This document shows positions 34,270-42,874 of a stretch of DNA of 64,000 bases, one piece after another (positions within the stretch are counted from its first letter, which is position 1; each line of letters starts with the position of its first letter). A model generated the notes under the pieces. That model made no database searches. It saw only the letters and a list, made by a program, of their open reading frames with translations, and was not told the DNA's origin. The position numbers and the translations under genes are program-made. The stretch lies in assembly GCA_946482595.1 (NCBI GenBank), contig CAMLSD010000003.1, positions 22,745 through 86,744 of the forward strand, given 5' to 3'. The stretch is from an uncultured Comamonadaceae bacterium (GTDB taxonomy: Bacteria > Pseudomonadota > Gammaproteobacteria > Burkholderiales > Burkholderiaceae).

Positions 34270-35682
34270 ATGACAGCAGCAAATGAATGGCTCAAGGTCG
34301 AATCCCTCGACCTGGAAGCCCAGGGCGTGGCCCACAACAGCGAAGGCAAGGTCGTGTTCATCGAGGGCGCCCTGCCTGGCGAAGAAGTCCAGGTGCGGGT
34401 GGGCCGGCGCAAGAACAACTGGGAGCAGGCGAGCATCACCGCGCTCAGGCGCGAAAGCTCTCAGCGCGTGCGGCCGAAGTGCCCGCATTTCGGCGTGTGC
34501 GGCGGGTGCAAGATGCAGCACTTCGACGTGCAGGCCCAGGTGGCGGTGAAGCAGCGGGTGCTCGAGGACAACCTCTGGCATCTGGGCAAGGTCCGCCCCG
34601 AACGTGTGCTTCGGCCGATCGAGGGCCCCACCTGGGGCTACCGCTACCGCGCCCGCCTGTCGGTGCGCTACGTGGCCAAGAAGGGCACCGTGCTGGTCGG
34701 TTTTCATGAGCGCAAGTCGAGCTACGTGGCCGACATGACACGGTGCGAGATCCTGCCGCCGCACATCAGCGCCATGCTCGTGCCGCTGCGCGAGTTGATC
34801 GGCGGCATGCAGGCCCGCGAACGACTGCCGCAGATCGAGGTTGCCGTCGGCCAGGACGCGGGGCGCATGATCACGGCGCTTGTGCTGCGGCACCTCGAGC
34901 CCCTGAGTGACCACGACGCAGCCCGGCTGCGCGCCTTCGCCGACGCGCATGACGTGCAGTGGTGGCTGCAGCCCAAGGGCCCGGACACCGTGCACCGGCT
35001 CGACGATCGTGGCGAGCCCCTGGCCTACGGCCTGCCCGAGTTCGATGTCGTGATGCCGTTCAAGCCCACCGACTTCACGCAGGTCAACCACCACATCAAC
35101 GAGGTGCTGGTGTCCCGTGCGGTGCGTCTGCTGGCCCCGGGCCCGCAGGAACGCGTGATCGACTGGTTCTGCGGACTCGGCAACTTCACCTTGCCGCTGG
35201 CGCGGCGCTGCGCCTCGGTGACGGGTGTGGAAGGCAGCGAGGTGCTGGTGCAGCGGGCCCGCGACAACGCCCAGCGCAACGGGCTGGCCGATCGCACCCG
35301 CTTTGCGGCGCGCAACCTGTTCGATATCGCACCTGAGGAACTGGCCCAATACGGCGCGGCCGACAAATGGCTGGTCGACCCGCCTCGGGAGGGTGCGTTT
35401 GCATTGGTCAAGGCGCTGGCCGACCTGAATCAGCAGTCCGAGCCGGCGCCGGAGGCTTCGTTCCCGAGCCGCATCGTCTATGTGTCGTGCAACCCGGCCA
35501 CCCTCGCGCGCGACGCCGGGCTGCTGGTGCACCAGGCGGGCTACCGCTGCGTGGCGGCCGGGGCCGTCAACATGTTCCCGCACACGGCCCACGTGGAAAG
35601 CATCGCCGTGTTCGAGCGCGACGCCGGCCCACGCACCGCCGTACCCCAGGCAGACGACGCGGAGCGTGTCTCAGACGCCTGA
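34270..35682 (+). CDS. rlmD: RlmD 23S rRNA (uracil-1939-C5)-methyltransferase
   Basis: A 470-residue TrmA/RlmD-family enzyme. It has an N-terminal TRAM domain, then the iron-sulphur cysteines C71-x5-C77-x2-C80 in [10 protein letters not shown] with a fourth Cys in MTRCEIL. The SAM domain shows [24 protein letters not shown] and the nucleophile motif [11 protein letters not shown]. It methylates U1939 of 23S rRNA. ATG 34270 is preferred over the upstream in-frame ATG because family proteins start near MTAANEW. Its last 12 bases overlap the 3' end of the convergent GNAT gene. Confidence 0.95.
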   Translation: MTAANEWLKVESLDLEAQGVAHNSEGKVVFIEGALPGEEVQVRVGRRKNNWEQASITALRRESSQRVRPKCPHFGVCGGCKMQHFDVQAQVAVKQRVLEDNLWHLGKVRPERVLRPIEGPTWGYRYRARLSVRYVAKKGTVLVGFHERKSSYVADMTRCEILPPHISAMLVPLRELIGGMQARERLPQIEVAVGQDAGRMITALVLRHLEPLSDHDAARLRAFADAHDVQWWLQPKGPDTVHRLDDRGEPLAYGLPEFDVVMPFKPTDFTQVNHHINEVLVSRAVRLLAPGPQERVIDWFCGLGNFTLPLARRCASVTGVEGSEVLVQRARDNAQRNGLADRTRFAARNLFDIAPEELAQYGAADKWLVDPPREGAFALVKALADLNQQSEPAPEASFPSRIVYVSCNPATLARDAGLLVHQAGYRCVAAGAVNMFPHTAHVESIAVFERDAGPRTAVPQADDAERVSDA

Positions 35683-36846
35683 CTTGAACGGCGTGCGTTC
35701 GGACAGCTCGTCCACATAGCTGGCCACGCCCGCGCCCTCGCGTTCGAGGAAGCGGGCCACCGCATCGGAGAACGCCGGGTGGGCCAGCCAGTGGGCCGAC
35801 CAGGTCGGCTGTGGCATCAGCCCGCGCGACATCTTGTGCTCGCCCTGCGCTCCGCCCTCGAAGCGCAGGTAGCCGTGCTCGATGCACCACTGCAGCGGCT
35901 GGTAGTAGCACGCCTCGAAGTGCAGGCAGTCGATGGCCCGCACGCTGCCCCAGTAGCGGCCGAAGGCCGTGCGCCGCACCGGGTCGATCGCCACCAGCGA
36001 GGCCGCCACACGCTGGCCTTCGAGCTCGGCAATGAACATCAGCCAGTGGGCCGGCAGGGTGCGCGAGACTTCGTCGAAGTAGGCCCGGGTCAGGTAGGGC
36101 TGCGAATGGTGCTGCCGGTAGGTGCGCACGTAGCACTGGTGAAAGAAATCCCAGTCGGCCGGTTCGATCTGCGGGCCTTGCAGCACACGAAAGACCACAC
36201 CCGCGTCGGCCACACGGCGGCGCTCCTGCTGGATCTTCTTGCGCTTGTCGCGCTGCAAGGCCGCCAGGAAGTCGCGAAAGTCGAGATACGGCTCAGGTGC
36301 CCGGTTGTGCCAGTGGAACTGCACAGTGGAGCGCAGCAGCCAGCCGCAGCGCTGCGCAGCTTCCCGGTCGGCATCGTCCATGAACAGCACATGCACCGAC
36401 GAAAGCCCGCTGGCGCGGGCCGAGCCCGCCAGCACCTGGAGCAGCGCATCGCGCGCAGGCGCATCACGTGCCAGCAGGCGAGGGCCGGGCACCGGCGTGA
36501 ACGGCACGGCACACAGCAGCTTGGGGTAGTAGTCCAGGCCATGGCGTTCGTGCGCGTCGGCCCAGGCCCAGTCGAACACGTATTCGCCATAGGAGTGGCT
36601 CTTGACGTAAAGCGGGCAGGCCGCCCACAGCTCGTCGCCTCGCCACAGGCTCAGGTACTGCGCCTGCCAGCCCGTGTCGGGCGTGGCACTGCCGGAGCGG
36701 TGCAACGCCAGCAGGCAGGCGTGTGTCATGAAGGGGTTGGCCAGCGGGCTGGCCGCCACGAGCGCATCCCACTGGGCGGGGTCGATGTCGGCAAGGTCGT
36801 CATGAACCCGGGTGACATAATCGTTCGAGCCGTTCCTGTTCACCAT
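35671..36846 (-). CDS. GNAT-family N-acetyltransferase, FemX/DUF482-like
   Basis: A 391-residue protein of the DUF482 (peptidogalycan biosynthesis/GNAT) family. Landmarks are [27 protein letters not shown] near the N-terminus, [25 protein letters not shown], the basic [16 protein letters not shown] stretch and [20 protein letters not shown] toward the end. The fold predicts an acyl- or aminoacyl-transferase; the substrate is unknown. The start codon (36846) directly abuts the divergent nadE ATG at 36847, leaving no intergenic DNA, so the true start may be downstream (for example the in-frame GTG at VTRVHDD). Its tail overlaps rlmD by 12 bases. Confidence 0.85.
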   Translation of the reverse strand: MVNRNGSNDYVTRVHDDLADIDPAQWDALVAASPLANPFMTHACLLALHRSGSATPDTGWQAQYLSLWRGDELWAACPLYVKSHSYGEYVFDWAWADAHERHGLDYYPKLLCAVPFTPVPGPRLLARDAPARDALLQVLAGSARASGLSSVHVLFMDDADREAAQRCGWLLRSTVQFHWHNRAPEPYLDFRDFLAALQRDKRKKIQQERRRVADAGVVFRVLQGPQIEPADWDFFHQCYVRTYRQHHSQPYLTRAYFDEVSRTLPAHWLMFIAELEGQRVAASLVAIDPVRRTAFGRYWGSVRAIDCLHFEACYYQPLQWCIEHGYLRFEGGAQGEHKMSRGLMPQPTWSAHWLAHPAFSDAVARFLEREGAGVASYVDELSERTPFKSGV

Positions 36847-38544
36847 ATGCCTGCACATCACCCTGTGAAAGTCGCCGTCGCCCAGATCAATCCCACCGTG
36901 GGCGACCTGTCCGGCAACGTCCGCAAGATCGTCGCACAAGCGCGCGAGGCCTGCAGCCGCGGCGCCCGCGTGCTGCTCACGTCCGAGCTGTCGCTGTGCG
37001 GCTATCCCCCTGAAGACCTGCTGCTGCGCCCGGCCTTCATCGACGCGTGCCAGGCGGCCCTGCAGCAGTGCGCCGCCGAACTGGCCGACCTGCCGCAACT
37101 GCATGTGGTCGTCGGGCATCCGTACCAGCCCGAGACCACCGCCGACGTCAGGACCCGCTCGCATGCCGTGCCCTCCTGCTTCAATGCGGCCTCGGTGCTG
37201 GTGGGCGGCAAGGTGATCGCAACCTATGCCAAGCGCGAGTTGCCCAACTACCAGGTGTTCGACGAAAGGCGCTACTTCGCGTCCGGGCGCGATGCGGGGC
37301 TTGGCCCCGTGGTGTTCGATGTCGACGGGCTGCGTTTCGGCCTGGGCATCTGCGAAGACGCCTGGTTCGCCGAGCCGGCGCAGTCCGCCCGCCAGGCCGG
37401 GGCGCAGGTGTGGCTGGTGCTCAATGCCTCGCCCTTCCACCTCGAGAAGATCGGCGAACGCGAAGAGCGCATGGCCGAAAGGGCGCGTGAGACCGGCATG
37501 CCGGTCGTGTATGCGCATCTGGTGGGTGGCCAGGACGAGGTCATCTTCGACGGGGCCTCGTTTGCCACCGACATCACCGGGAAGGTCACCGCACGCGCGC
37601 CGATGTTCGAGGAGCATCTGCTGATGCTGGATGTCGACGGCGAATCCGCGCGTGGTGAACTGGCACCGGTGCCGGCGCCCGAGGCCCAGGCCTGGCAGGC
37701 CCTGGTGCTGGGTGTGCGCGACTACATCGGCAAGAACGGCTTCCCCGGGGCGATCATCGGCCTGTCCGGCGGGATCGACTCGGCCCTGGTGCTGGCCATC
37801 GCGGTGGATGCCCTGGGGGCCGAGCGCGTGCGCGCGGTGATGATGCCGTCACGTTACACGGCCGACATCTCATGGCTCGACGCCCGCGAAATGGCAGCAT
37901 GGCTCGGAGTACGCTACGACGAAATGCCCATCGGGCCGATGTTCGATGCCTTCCGCAGTGTGCTGTCGGCTGACTTCGCCGGGCTGCCCGAGGACGCCAC
38001 CGAAGAGAACATCCAGGCACGTGTGCGCGGCACGCTGCTGATGGCGCTGTCGAACAAGCACGGCGCCATCGTGCTCACCACGGGCAACAAGAGCGAGATG
38101 GCCACCGGCTACTGCACGCTGTACGGCGACATGGCCGGCGGTTTTGCCGTGATCAAGGACGTGGCCAAGACGCTGGTCTACCGCCTCGCGGCGTGGCGCA
38201 ATGCCCAGCCGACGCGGCGCGCCGATGGGTCGGTCGGGCCGGTGATCCCCGAGCGCATCATCACCCGGCCGCCCTCGGCCGAACTGCGGCCCGACCAGAA
38301 AGACCAGGACAGCCTGCCGCCGTACGAAGTGCTCGACGCGATCATGCAGCGTTACATGGAAGACGATCAGAGCATCGACGACATCGTTGCGGCGGGCTTT
38401 GCGGCGGCGGATGTCGAGCGCGTCACGCGCTTGCTCAAGATCAACGAGTACAAGCGCCGGCAGGCCCCGGTGGGGATCCGCATCACCCATCGTGCGTTCG
38501 GGCGTGACTGGCGATATCCGATCACATCGAAGTTCCGCGCTTAA
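36847..38544 (+). CDS. nadE: Glutamine-dependent NAD+ synthetase
   Basis: A 565-residue two-domain enzyme. The N-terminal nitrilase-type glutaminase has its Glu in TSELSLCGYPPEDLLLRP, Lys in YAKRELPNYQVFDERRYF and Cys in GICEDAWF. The C-terminal synthetase carries the P-loop GLSGGIDSALVLAIA and TTGNKSEMATGYCTLYGD. It converts deamido-NAD+ to NAD+ using ATP and glutamine-derived ammonia, the last step of NAD synthesis. ATG 36847 (MPAHHPVKVAVAQINP) fits the family; the open frame extends far upstream but only as antisense to the GNAT gene. glnB follows after 39 bases. Confidence 0.95.
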   Translation: MPAHHPVKVAVAQINPTVGDLSGNVRKIVAQAREACSRGARVLLTSELSLCGYPPEDLLLRPAFIDACQAALQQCAAELADLPQLHVVVGHPYQPETTADVRTRSHAVPSCFNAASVLVGGKVIATYAKRELPNYQVFDERRYFASGRDAGLGPVVFDVDGLRFGLGICEDAWFAEPAQSARQAGAQVWLVLNASPFHLEKIGEREERMAERARETGMPVVYAHLVGGQDEVIFDGASFATDITGKVTARAPMFEEHLLMLDVDGESARGELAPVPAPEAQAWQALVLGVRDYIGKNGFPGAIIGLSGGIDSALVLAIAVDALGAERVRAVMMPSRYTADISWLDAREMAAWLGVRYDEMPIGPMFDAFRSVLSADFAGLPEDATEENIQARVRGTLLMALSNKHGAIVLTTGNKSEMATGYCTLYGDMAGGFAVIKDVAKTLVYRLAAWRNAQPTRRADGSVGPVIPERIITRPPSAELRPDQKDQDSLPPYEVLDAIMQRYMEDDQSIDDIVAAGFAAADVERVTRLLKINEYKRRQAPVGIRITHRAFGRDWRYPITSKFRA

Positions 38545-38922
<378 letters not shown>

Positions 38923-38976
38923 CCGCCGCTTGCGATCGCTGATGCCCGCCCCGCCCAGGGGCCTGGGTTCAGCTTG

Positions 38977-39010
38977 AAAAGAAGGGCCCGCCATTGCGGG
39001 CCCTTTTCAA
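38977..39010. terminator. Terminator between glnB and the convergent LOG gene
   Basis: gggcccgc (38984-38991) pairs with gcgggccc (38996-39003) around a 4-base loop, flanked by aaaagaa upstream and ttttc downstream. With A-rich and T-rich sides it can serve both the + strand glnB and the - strand gene ending at 39029. Confidence 0.85.
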
Positions 39011-39028
39011 TGGGCGCCGGTGGAAGGC

Positions 39029-39613
39029 TCAGATGTCCCGGTAGTCGTCCGGCGCCGTGGCCGTGAGTGAGGCCGCGTGCAGCGCCGACAGCAGGCGGGG
39101 CACGTCGCTGTCCACCTGCAGCAGCGAGCGCTGGGCCGGCGCGACAAAACCCTGTGCCTCGGTGTGATCGAGGAAGCGCAGGAGGTCTGCGTAGTAGTGG
39201 TTCACGTCAAGCAGGCCCACCGGCTTGTCGTGGTAGCCGAGCTGCCGCCAGGTCCAGACCTCGAACAATTCCTCGAATGTGCCGATGCCACCCGGCAGGG
39301 CGAGAAAGGCATCGGCCCGCTCGGCCATCAGGCGTTTGCGCTCGTGCATGGTCTGCACCACGTGCAGCTCGGTGAGGCCGGTGTGGCCCACCTCGCGATC
39401 CATCAGCGACTGGGGGATGACCCCCGTGACCTGTCCGCCGTGGGCCAGCACGGCATCGGCCACCACCCCCATCAGCCCGGCCTTGCCGCCGCCATACACC
39501 AGCTGCCAGCCGCGCTGGCCGATGGCCGTGCCCACGGCCTGGGCAGCCTGTGCATAGTCGGGCGAGGCACCGCTGCGCGAGCCGCAGTACACACAGATTC
39601 GAAAGTCGCTCAT
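39029..39613 (-). CDS. LOG-family nucleoside monophosphate phosphoribohydrolase
   Basis: A 194-residue TIGR00730/LOG protein. Key motif LPGGIGTFEELFEVWTWRQLG (P-G-G-x-G-T then E) binds the nucleotide, and the Rossmann-like N-terminus is FRICVYCGSRSGASPDY. The family removes ribose-5-phosphate from AMP or cytokinin-riboside monophosphates. In bacteria it is often annotated as a lysine decarboxylase by mistake; lysine decarboxylation is not expected. The start at 39613 is chosen from the family start MSDFRICVYCGS. Confidence 0.9.
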   Translation of the reverse strand: MSDFRICVYCGSRSGASPDYAQAAQAVGTAIGQRGWQLVYGGGKAGLMGVVADAVLAHGGQVTGVIPQSLMDREVGHTGLTELHVVQTMHERKRLMAERADAFLALPGGIGTFEELFEVWTWRQLGYHDKPVGLLDVNHYYADLLRFLDHTEAQGFVAPAQRSLLQVDSDVPRLLSALHAASLTATAPDDYRDI

Positions 39614-39657
39614 GGTGTCGAGTTGCCTTGAGGTTGGATGGGGGGGCAGGCAGGGGG

Positions 39658-40041
39658 TCACGCTGCCATCAGGTGGTGCCAGATGGCGGCCGCCCAGATG
39701 CCGGCGCACAGCAGCAGCGACAGCATCACTGCGGCACTGGCAAGATCCTTGGCCCGCTTGGACAGTTCGTGCAGCTCGAACGACACACGGTCGATCGCTG
39801 CCTCGATGCCCGAATTCAGCAGTTCCACGATCAGCACCAGCACCACCGAGCCGGCGAGCAGTGCGGTTTCGACCCAGCTGCGTCCGACCCAGAACGCCGC
39901 GGGGACCAGCACCACGGCCAGCCAGAATTCCTGCCGGAAGGCGCTTTCGTCACGGTAGGCCGAGCGCAATCCGTCGATCGAGTACCGTGTGGCGTGGAGG
40001 ACGCGCGTCAGGCCGGTGCGGCCCTTGTGGGGGTTGTTCAT
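39658..40041 (-). CDS. dgkA: Diacylglycerol kinase, DgkA type
   Basis: A 127-residue integral membrane kinase with three hydrophobic helices. The signature ELLNSGIEAAIDRVSFELHELSKRAKDLASAAV contains the catalytic Glu and the metal-binding Glu/Asn residues of the family, and ESAFRQEFWLA lies before the first helix. It phosphorylates diacylglycerol in the inner membrane to recycle lipid. The start MNNPHKGRTGLTRVL at 40041 suits the family; the open frame continues upstream without support. Confidence 0.93.
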   Translation of the reverse strand: MNNPHKGRTGLTRVLHATRYSIDGLRSAYRDESAFRQEFWLAVVLVPAAFWVGRSWVETALLAGSVVLVLIVELLNSGIEAAIDRVSFELHELSKRAKDLASAAVMLSLLLCAGIWAAAIWHHLMAA

Positions 40042-40101
40042 GGCGGCATTCTGGCGTGCGGTGCGCGTCGCCTTGACGACAGCGGGCAAGCTTGCGAGGA
40101 A

Positions 40102-40650
40102 TCAGCGCTTTTTTGCCGGCGGATGCCAGGTGACAACCCGCGTACCGCACAGCACGTCATGCCAGAACTGGCGGTCCGGGCGCAGCAGCGAGGACGCGGC
40201 ATACACCAGCACCCAGGCCAGCAGGACCAGGGTCACGACACCCCCACCATGCAGGTCCAGCAGCCAGATCAGCGACAGCGAGGGCAGGAACCAGATCCAG
40301 GATGCGAGGAAGCGAAGCAGGGCACGCGCCTGCGAGATCGCGCGTCCGTGGGCGTCCACGATACGCAGGTGCCAGGTCTTCATGGCCAGCGTCTGGCCGC
40401 TGCGTGACCAGAACCAGGCGAAATAGATGCCCAGCACCACGAACATGAACGCCTGCAGGCCGTGCCGGCCCTGAAGTGCATGCCGCTGCTGGGTCAGGCT
40501 GGAAAACAGGTAGCCGGCGATCATCACCACGCCAAACAGCAGCACACCTTCATACAGAAAGCATGCGAGCCGTCGCCGCAGGCTGGGCGGCTGGTCGGAC
40601 GGGGAGGGGGCGGGTGAGGGAGCGGAAGTCTCGGAGGCGGATGCCGTCAT
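40102..40650 (-). CDS. RDD-family membrane protein
   Basis: A 182-residue protein with a Ser/Pro-rich N-terminus, then the RDD domain: LRRRLACFLYEGVLLFGVVM (helix 1), FMFVVLGIYFAWFWSRSGQTLAMKTWHLRIVD (helix 2 plus the G-Q-T-x-G/A-x-K signature) and a further hydrophobic stretch before PDRQFWHDVLCGTRVV. The function is not known; some RDD proteins are ion antiporters. Its ATG overlaps the stop of the DUF3106 gene (ATGA), so it is the last gene of the sigma-factor operon. Confidence 0.88.
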   Translation of the reverse strand: MTASASETSAPSPAPSPSDQPPSLRRRLACFLYEGVLLFGVVMIAGYLFSSLTQQRHALQGRHGLQAFMFVVLGIYFAWFWSRSGQTLAMKTWHLRIVDAHGRAISQARALLRFLASWIWFLPSLSLIWLLDLHGGGVVTLVLLAWVLVYAASSLLRPDRQFWHDVLCGTRVVTWHPPAKKR

Positions 40651-41513
40651 TTGCTGCGTTGATTCCTGGCTGGCGGGGTTGTCCCCGCGCCTTGAGGCCC
40701 GACGACAGGCAGCAGTGTATTGGTATCGACGAACTCGGGCGTGGTGGCGATCTTGGGCAGCCCCGGCTGCTGATGCCAGGGCGGCGTCGGCAGTTTCGTG
40801 ATCGGGGTGGTCGTGGCGCCCGGACGCGCCTGCAGGGTCGTCGGTGCCACCACCTTGGGACGGGCCGCAAAGGAGGGGTTGGGGACGATGTTCGACTTCT
40901 GGCCGTCGCGGGCCTGTGCCACCGGTGGCCTGGCCGGCACCGGCTTGACCGGGGTGGCCTGGGTCGCCCGTGGGTCGACGGTGCGGCGCGCCTTGGCCGC
41001 CTGTTCGGCGAGGCGGCGGCGATCGGCTTCGCTCAGGTTCTGGTAGGCCTCCCAGCGGTCACGGCGCTCTTCGATCGGCAGGTCCTTGGCGTCCCGGAAG
41101 TTCAGGCGTGCCGTGTTGCGGTCCTGCGGCGACAGCCGGGCCCAGTCGCGCATGCGTTCCTGCAGACGCGCGCGTTCTTCGCGGCTCATGGTGGGGAAGC
41201 GCGAGGCGATCTCGATCCACTTGCGTTTGCGCGCGCCGTCGATGCTGGCCCAGTCACGTTCGAGCGGGCGCAGCGCCTGCTTCTGTGAAGCCGTCAGTTC
41301 GCGCCATGCCGGCCCCTCGGCCACCACCGTGGCCGCCGGGGGGCGTGCCGGCAGTGGCACGGACGAGGGCTGGGCAGTCTGGGCCCAGGCCGGCCGCAGC
41401 GTCCAGCCGGCGAACGTGCCACACACCGCCAGCAGCAGTCCGCCAGCGATCGCGTACAAGCGAGATCGGCGGCCGGACGGGGCGGTGCGACGGGCGGGCA
41501 TGCTCTGCATCAT
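40647..41513 (-). CDS. DUF3106 exported protein
   Basis: A 288-residue protein with an N-terminal signal (LYAIAGGLLLAVCGTFAGWTL, cleavage possible after PAWA), so probably periplasmic. Residues ~70-165 are Arg/Trp-rich helical repeats of the type W-x-x-L-x-x-x-x-R (RDWARLSPQDRNTARLNF, DRWEAYQNLSEADRRRL), diagnostic of DUF3106. These loosely resemble the LTXXQ/CpxP-type periplasmic stress sensors. The C-terminal ~120 residues are Pro/Thr-rich. It overlaps both neighbours by 4 bases, in an operon led by an ECF sigma gene. The role is unknown; I infer an envelope-stress connection. Confidence 0.85.
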   Translation of the reverse strand: MMQSMPARRTAPSGRRSRLYAIAGGLLLAVCGTFAGWTLRPAWAQTAQPSSVPLPARPPAATVVAEGPAWRELTASQKQALRPLERDWASIDGARKRKWIEIASRFPTMSREERARLQERMRDWARLSPQDRNTARLNFRDAKDLPIEERRDRWEAYQNLSEADRRRLAEQAAKARRTVDPRATQATPVKPVPARPPVAQARDGQKSNIVPNPSFAARPKVVAPTTLQARPGATTTPITKLPTPPWHQQPGLPKIATTPEFVDTNTLLPVVGPQGAGTTPPARNQRSK

Positions 41514-41953
41514 TCCTTGGGGCTGCGCAGGAACTCGGCAAAGCCCGGATCGGCATAGGCCGAGGGCGGCAGGTCGTCGGCGAGCAACGCGGAGTCGATC
41601 TCGGCCGTCAGGCGCACCTGCCGGTCGGCGTGCCACTCGTGGATGAAAAACAGCCCCAGTCCCAGCACGATCGCCGGCACGGCCCAGGCCAGTGGCCACC
41701 AGCCGGAGTCGGAGCGTCCGCGGGGCGGCCCGCCCAGGACGGCCGCGCCCGACGGGGACATGCCCACCGTCGGTGCAGCCTGGCGGGGCTCCGGCTTTCG
41801 CCGTGTCAGTGCCTGCTCACGTGCGAATCGCAGGCGTTCGGTGACGTCTGCAGGCAGCTCGGCGTCGGACAGGCGCGACGCCACCCGCAGGCCGAAGCGA
41901 GCCTCCAGGGCATCGCGATCGGCAGTGAGGTGTTGACGGTGGGTGGTGTTCAC
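41510..41953 (-). CDS. DUF3619 single-pass membrane protein, possible anti-sigma factor
   Basis: A 147-residue protein with a cytoplasmic N-terminus of ~85 residues (LPADVTERLRFAREQALTRR typical of DUF3619), one membrane helix (~86-105, WWPLAWAVPAIVLGLGLFFIH) and a short outer tail. The start is GTG 41953, overlapping the sigma factor stop (GTGA). Size, topology and coupling to an ECF sigma gene all resemble anti-sigma factors. No zinc-binding ZAS motif is present and I know of no proof, so that role is inference. Confidence 0.8.
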   Translation of the reverse strand: MNTTHRQHLTADRDALEARFGLRVASRLSDAELPADVTERLRFAREQALTRRKPEPRQAAPTVGMSPSGAAVLGGPPRGRSDSGWWPLAWAVPAIVLGLGLFFIHEWHADRQVRLTAEIDSALLADDLPPSAYADPGFAEFLRSPKE

Positions 41954-42516
41954 AATGAGATCCCCTTGGCCTTCAGGGCGCGCGCCAGGCTGTGGACAGC
42001 CCGTGAGCAGTGAGTCTTGACGCTCCCTTCAGAGCACCCCATGGCAACCGCTGTCTCGGCGACATCCAGTTCCTCCCAGTAACGCATCAAAAACGCCTCG
42101 CGTTGACGTGTCGGCAGTTTCTGCACTTCATCATCGATCGCCTGCAGGATCTGCACCCGGGAGACGGTTTCGGCCGAACTTTCCGTGGCCGAGCCCGCGT
42201 CGAAGGCCTCCAGTGTGTCGAGCAGGTCATAGTCCCCCTCGTCGCCAGCGGACTCGAACGAGGAAAACGAGTGCATCACCGCGGTGCGCACTTTCTGCCG
42301 GCGGAACCAGTCGGTCGTGGCGTTCGACAGGATGCGCTGGAACAGCAGCGGCAACTCACCGGCGGGCCGATCGCCGTATTTTTCGGCCAGGCGGATCATG
42401 GCGTCCTGCACGATGTCCAGGGCGGCATCGGTATCGCGCACGGCGTACACCGTGCGCTTGAATGCCCGCTTGTCGACGGATCGCAGAAAGTCGGAGAGTT
42501 CTTGTTCGGATGCCAA
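41950..42516 (-). CDS. ECF-type RNA polymerase sigma factor
   Basis: A ~188-residue sigma-70-family protein of ECF size. Region 2 contains RAFKRTVYAVRDTDAALDIVQDAMIRLAEKYG ... LLFQRILSNATTDWFRRQKVR, and region 4 has LPTRQREAFLMRYWEELDVAETAVAMGCSEGSVKTHCSRAVHSLARAL. The likely start is TTG 42516 (ASEQELSDFLRSVDKR), since conserved homology begins there; the frame stays open to 42609 with unrelated residues. It heads a four-gene operon with DUF3619, DUF3106 and RDD genes joined by 4-base overlaps. The regulon is unknown. Confidence 0.88.
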   Translation of the reverse strand: MASEQELSDFLRSVDKRAFKRTVYAVRDTDAALDIVQDAMIRLAEKYGDRPAGELPLLFQRILSNATTDWFRRQKVRTAVMHSFSSFESAGDEGDYDLLDTLEAFDAGSATESSAETVSRVQILQAIDDEVQKLPTRQREAFLMRYWEELDVAETAVAMGCSEGSVKTHCSRAVHSLARALKAKGISL

Positions 42517-42874
42517 GGGAAGGGCGCAGTCAGTGGGGCGCTGAACGGTCAGGTGCTGGTTTCGGGGCGCTGTTTCTGGTGCATGGTCAAGGCCGCGCCG
42601 TCGCACCAAAAATTATCGCATCGCCCCGATTCCAGGCGCTGTCAGACAAACAGGAAGTGCACTGCCACCCCGTGAGAACGGCACTTTGTGGTGCCTTGGC
42701 CAGGGGGTGATCCAAAGCAGTGCCATAATGCTGCCCTGCACAACAAGAAGGTCTCGACTTGGACGCCCGACCCGGGCGCCCCGATCATGACCGCGCAGGC
42801 TCCACACCCGCCTCACGAGGGCGCGGAAAGGAGCACCGATCGTTTTTCGTTAGAGAAATTCAGAAAGGTTCTAA
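42517..42874. other. Divergent intergenic region between the sigma-factor operon and ilvB
   Basis: This 358-base stretch holds no convincing gene. A cataat -10-like box lies at 42724-42729 on the + strand, with only a poorly spaced ttggcc (42696-42701) as a -35, so an ilvB promoter here is plausible but weak. The ilvB leader after it (~145 bases) contains a short open frame from ATG 42787 without runs of Leu, Val or Ile codons, so classical peptide attenuation is not supported. AAAGG lies near 42863-42867 just before the ilvB start. Confidence 0.5.

Noticed and set aside
39029..39613. LOG protein considered as lysine decarboxylase
   Set aside because: The PGGxGT motif belongs to nucleotide phosphoribohydrolases; the decarboxylase label is a known historical misannotation.
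42787..42874. Leader peptide for ilvB attenuation
   Set aside because: The short frame has no cluster of Leu, Val or Ile codons and no paired terminator/antiterminator hairpins were seen.
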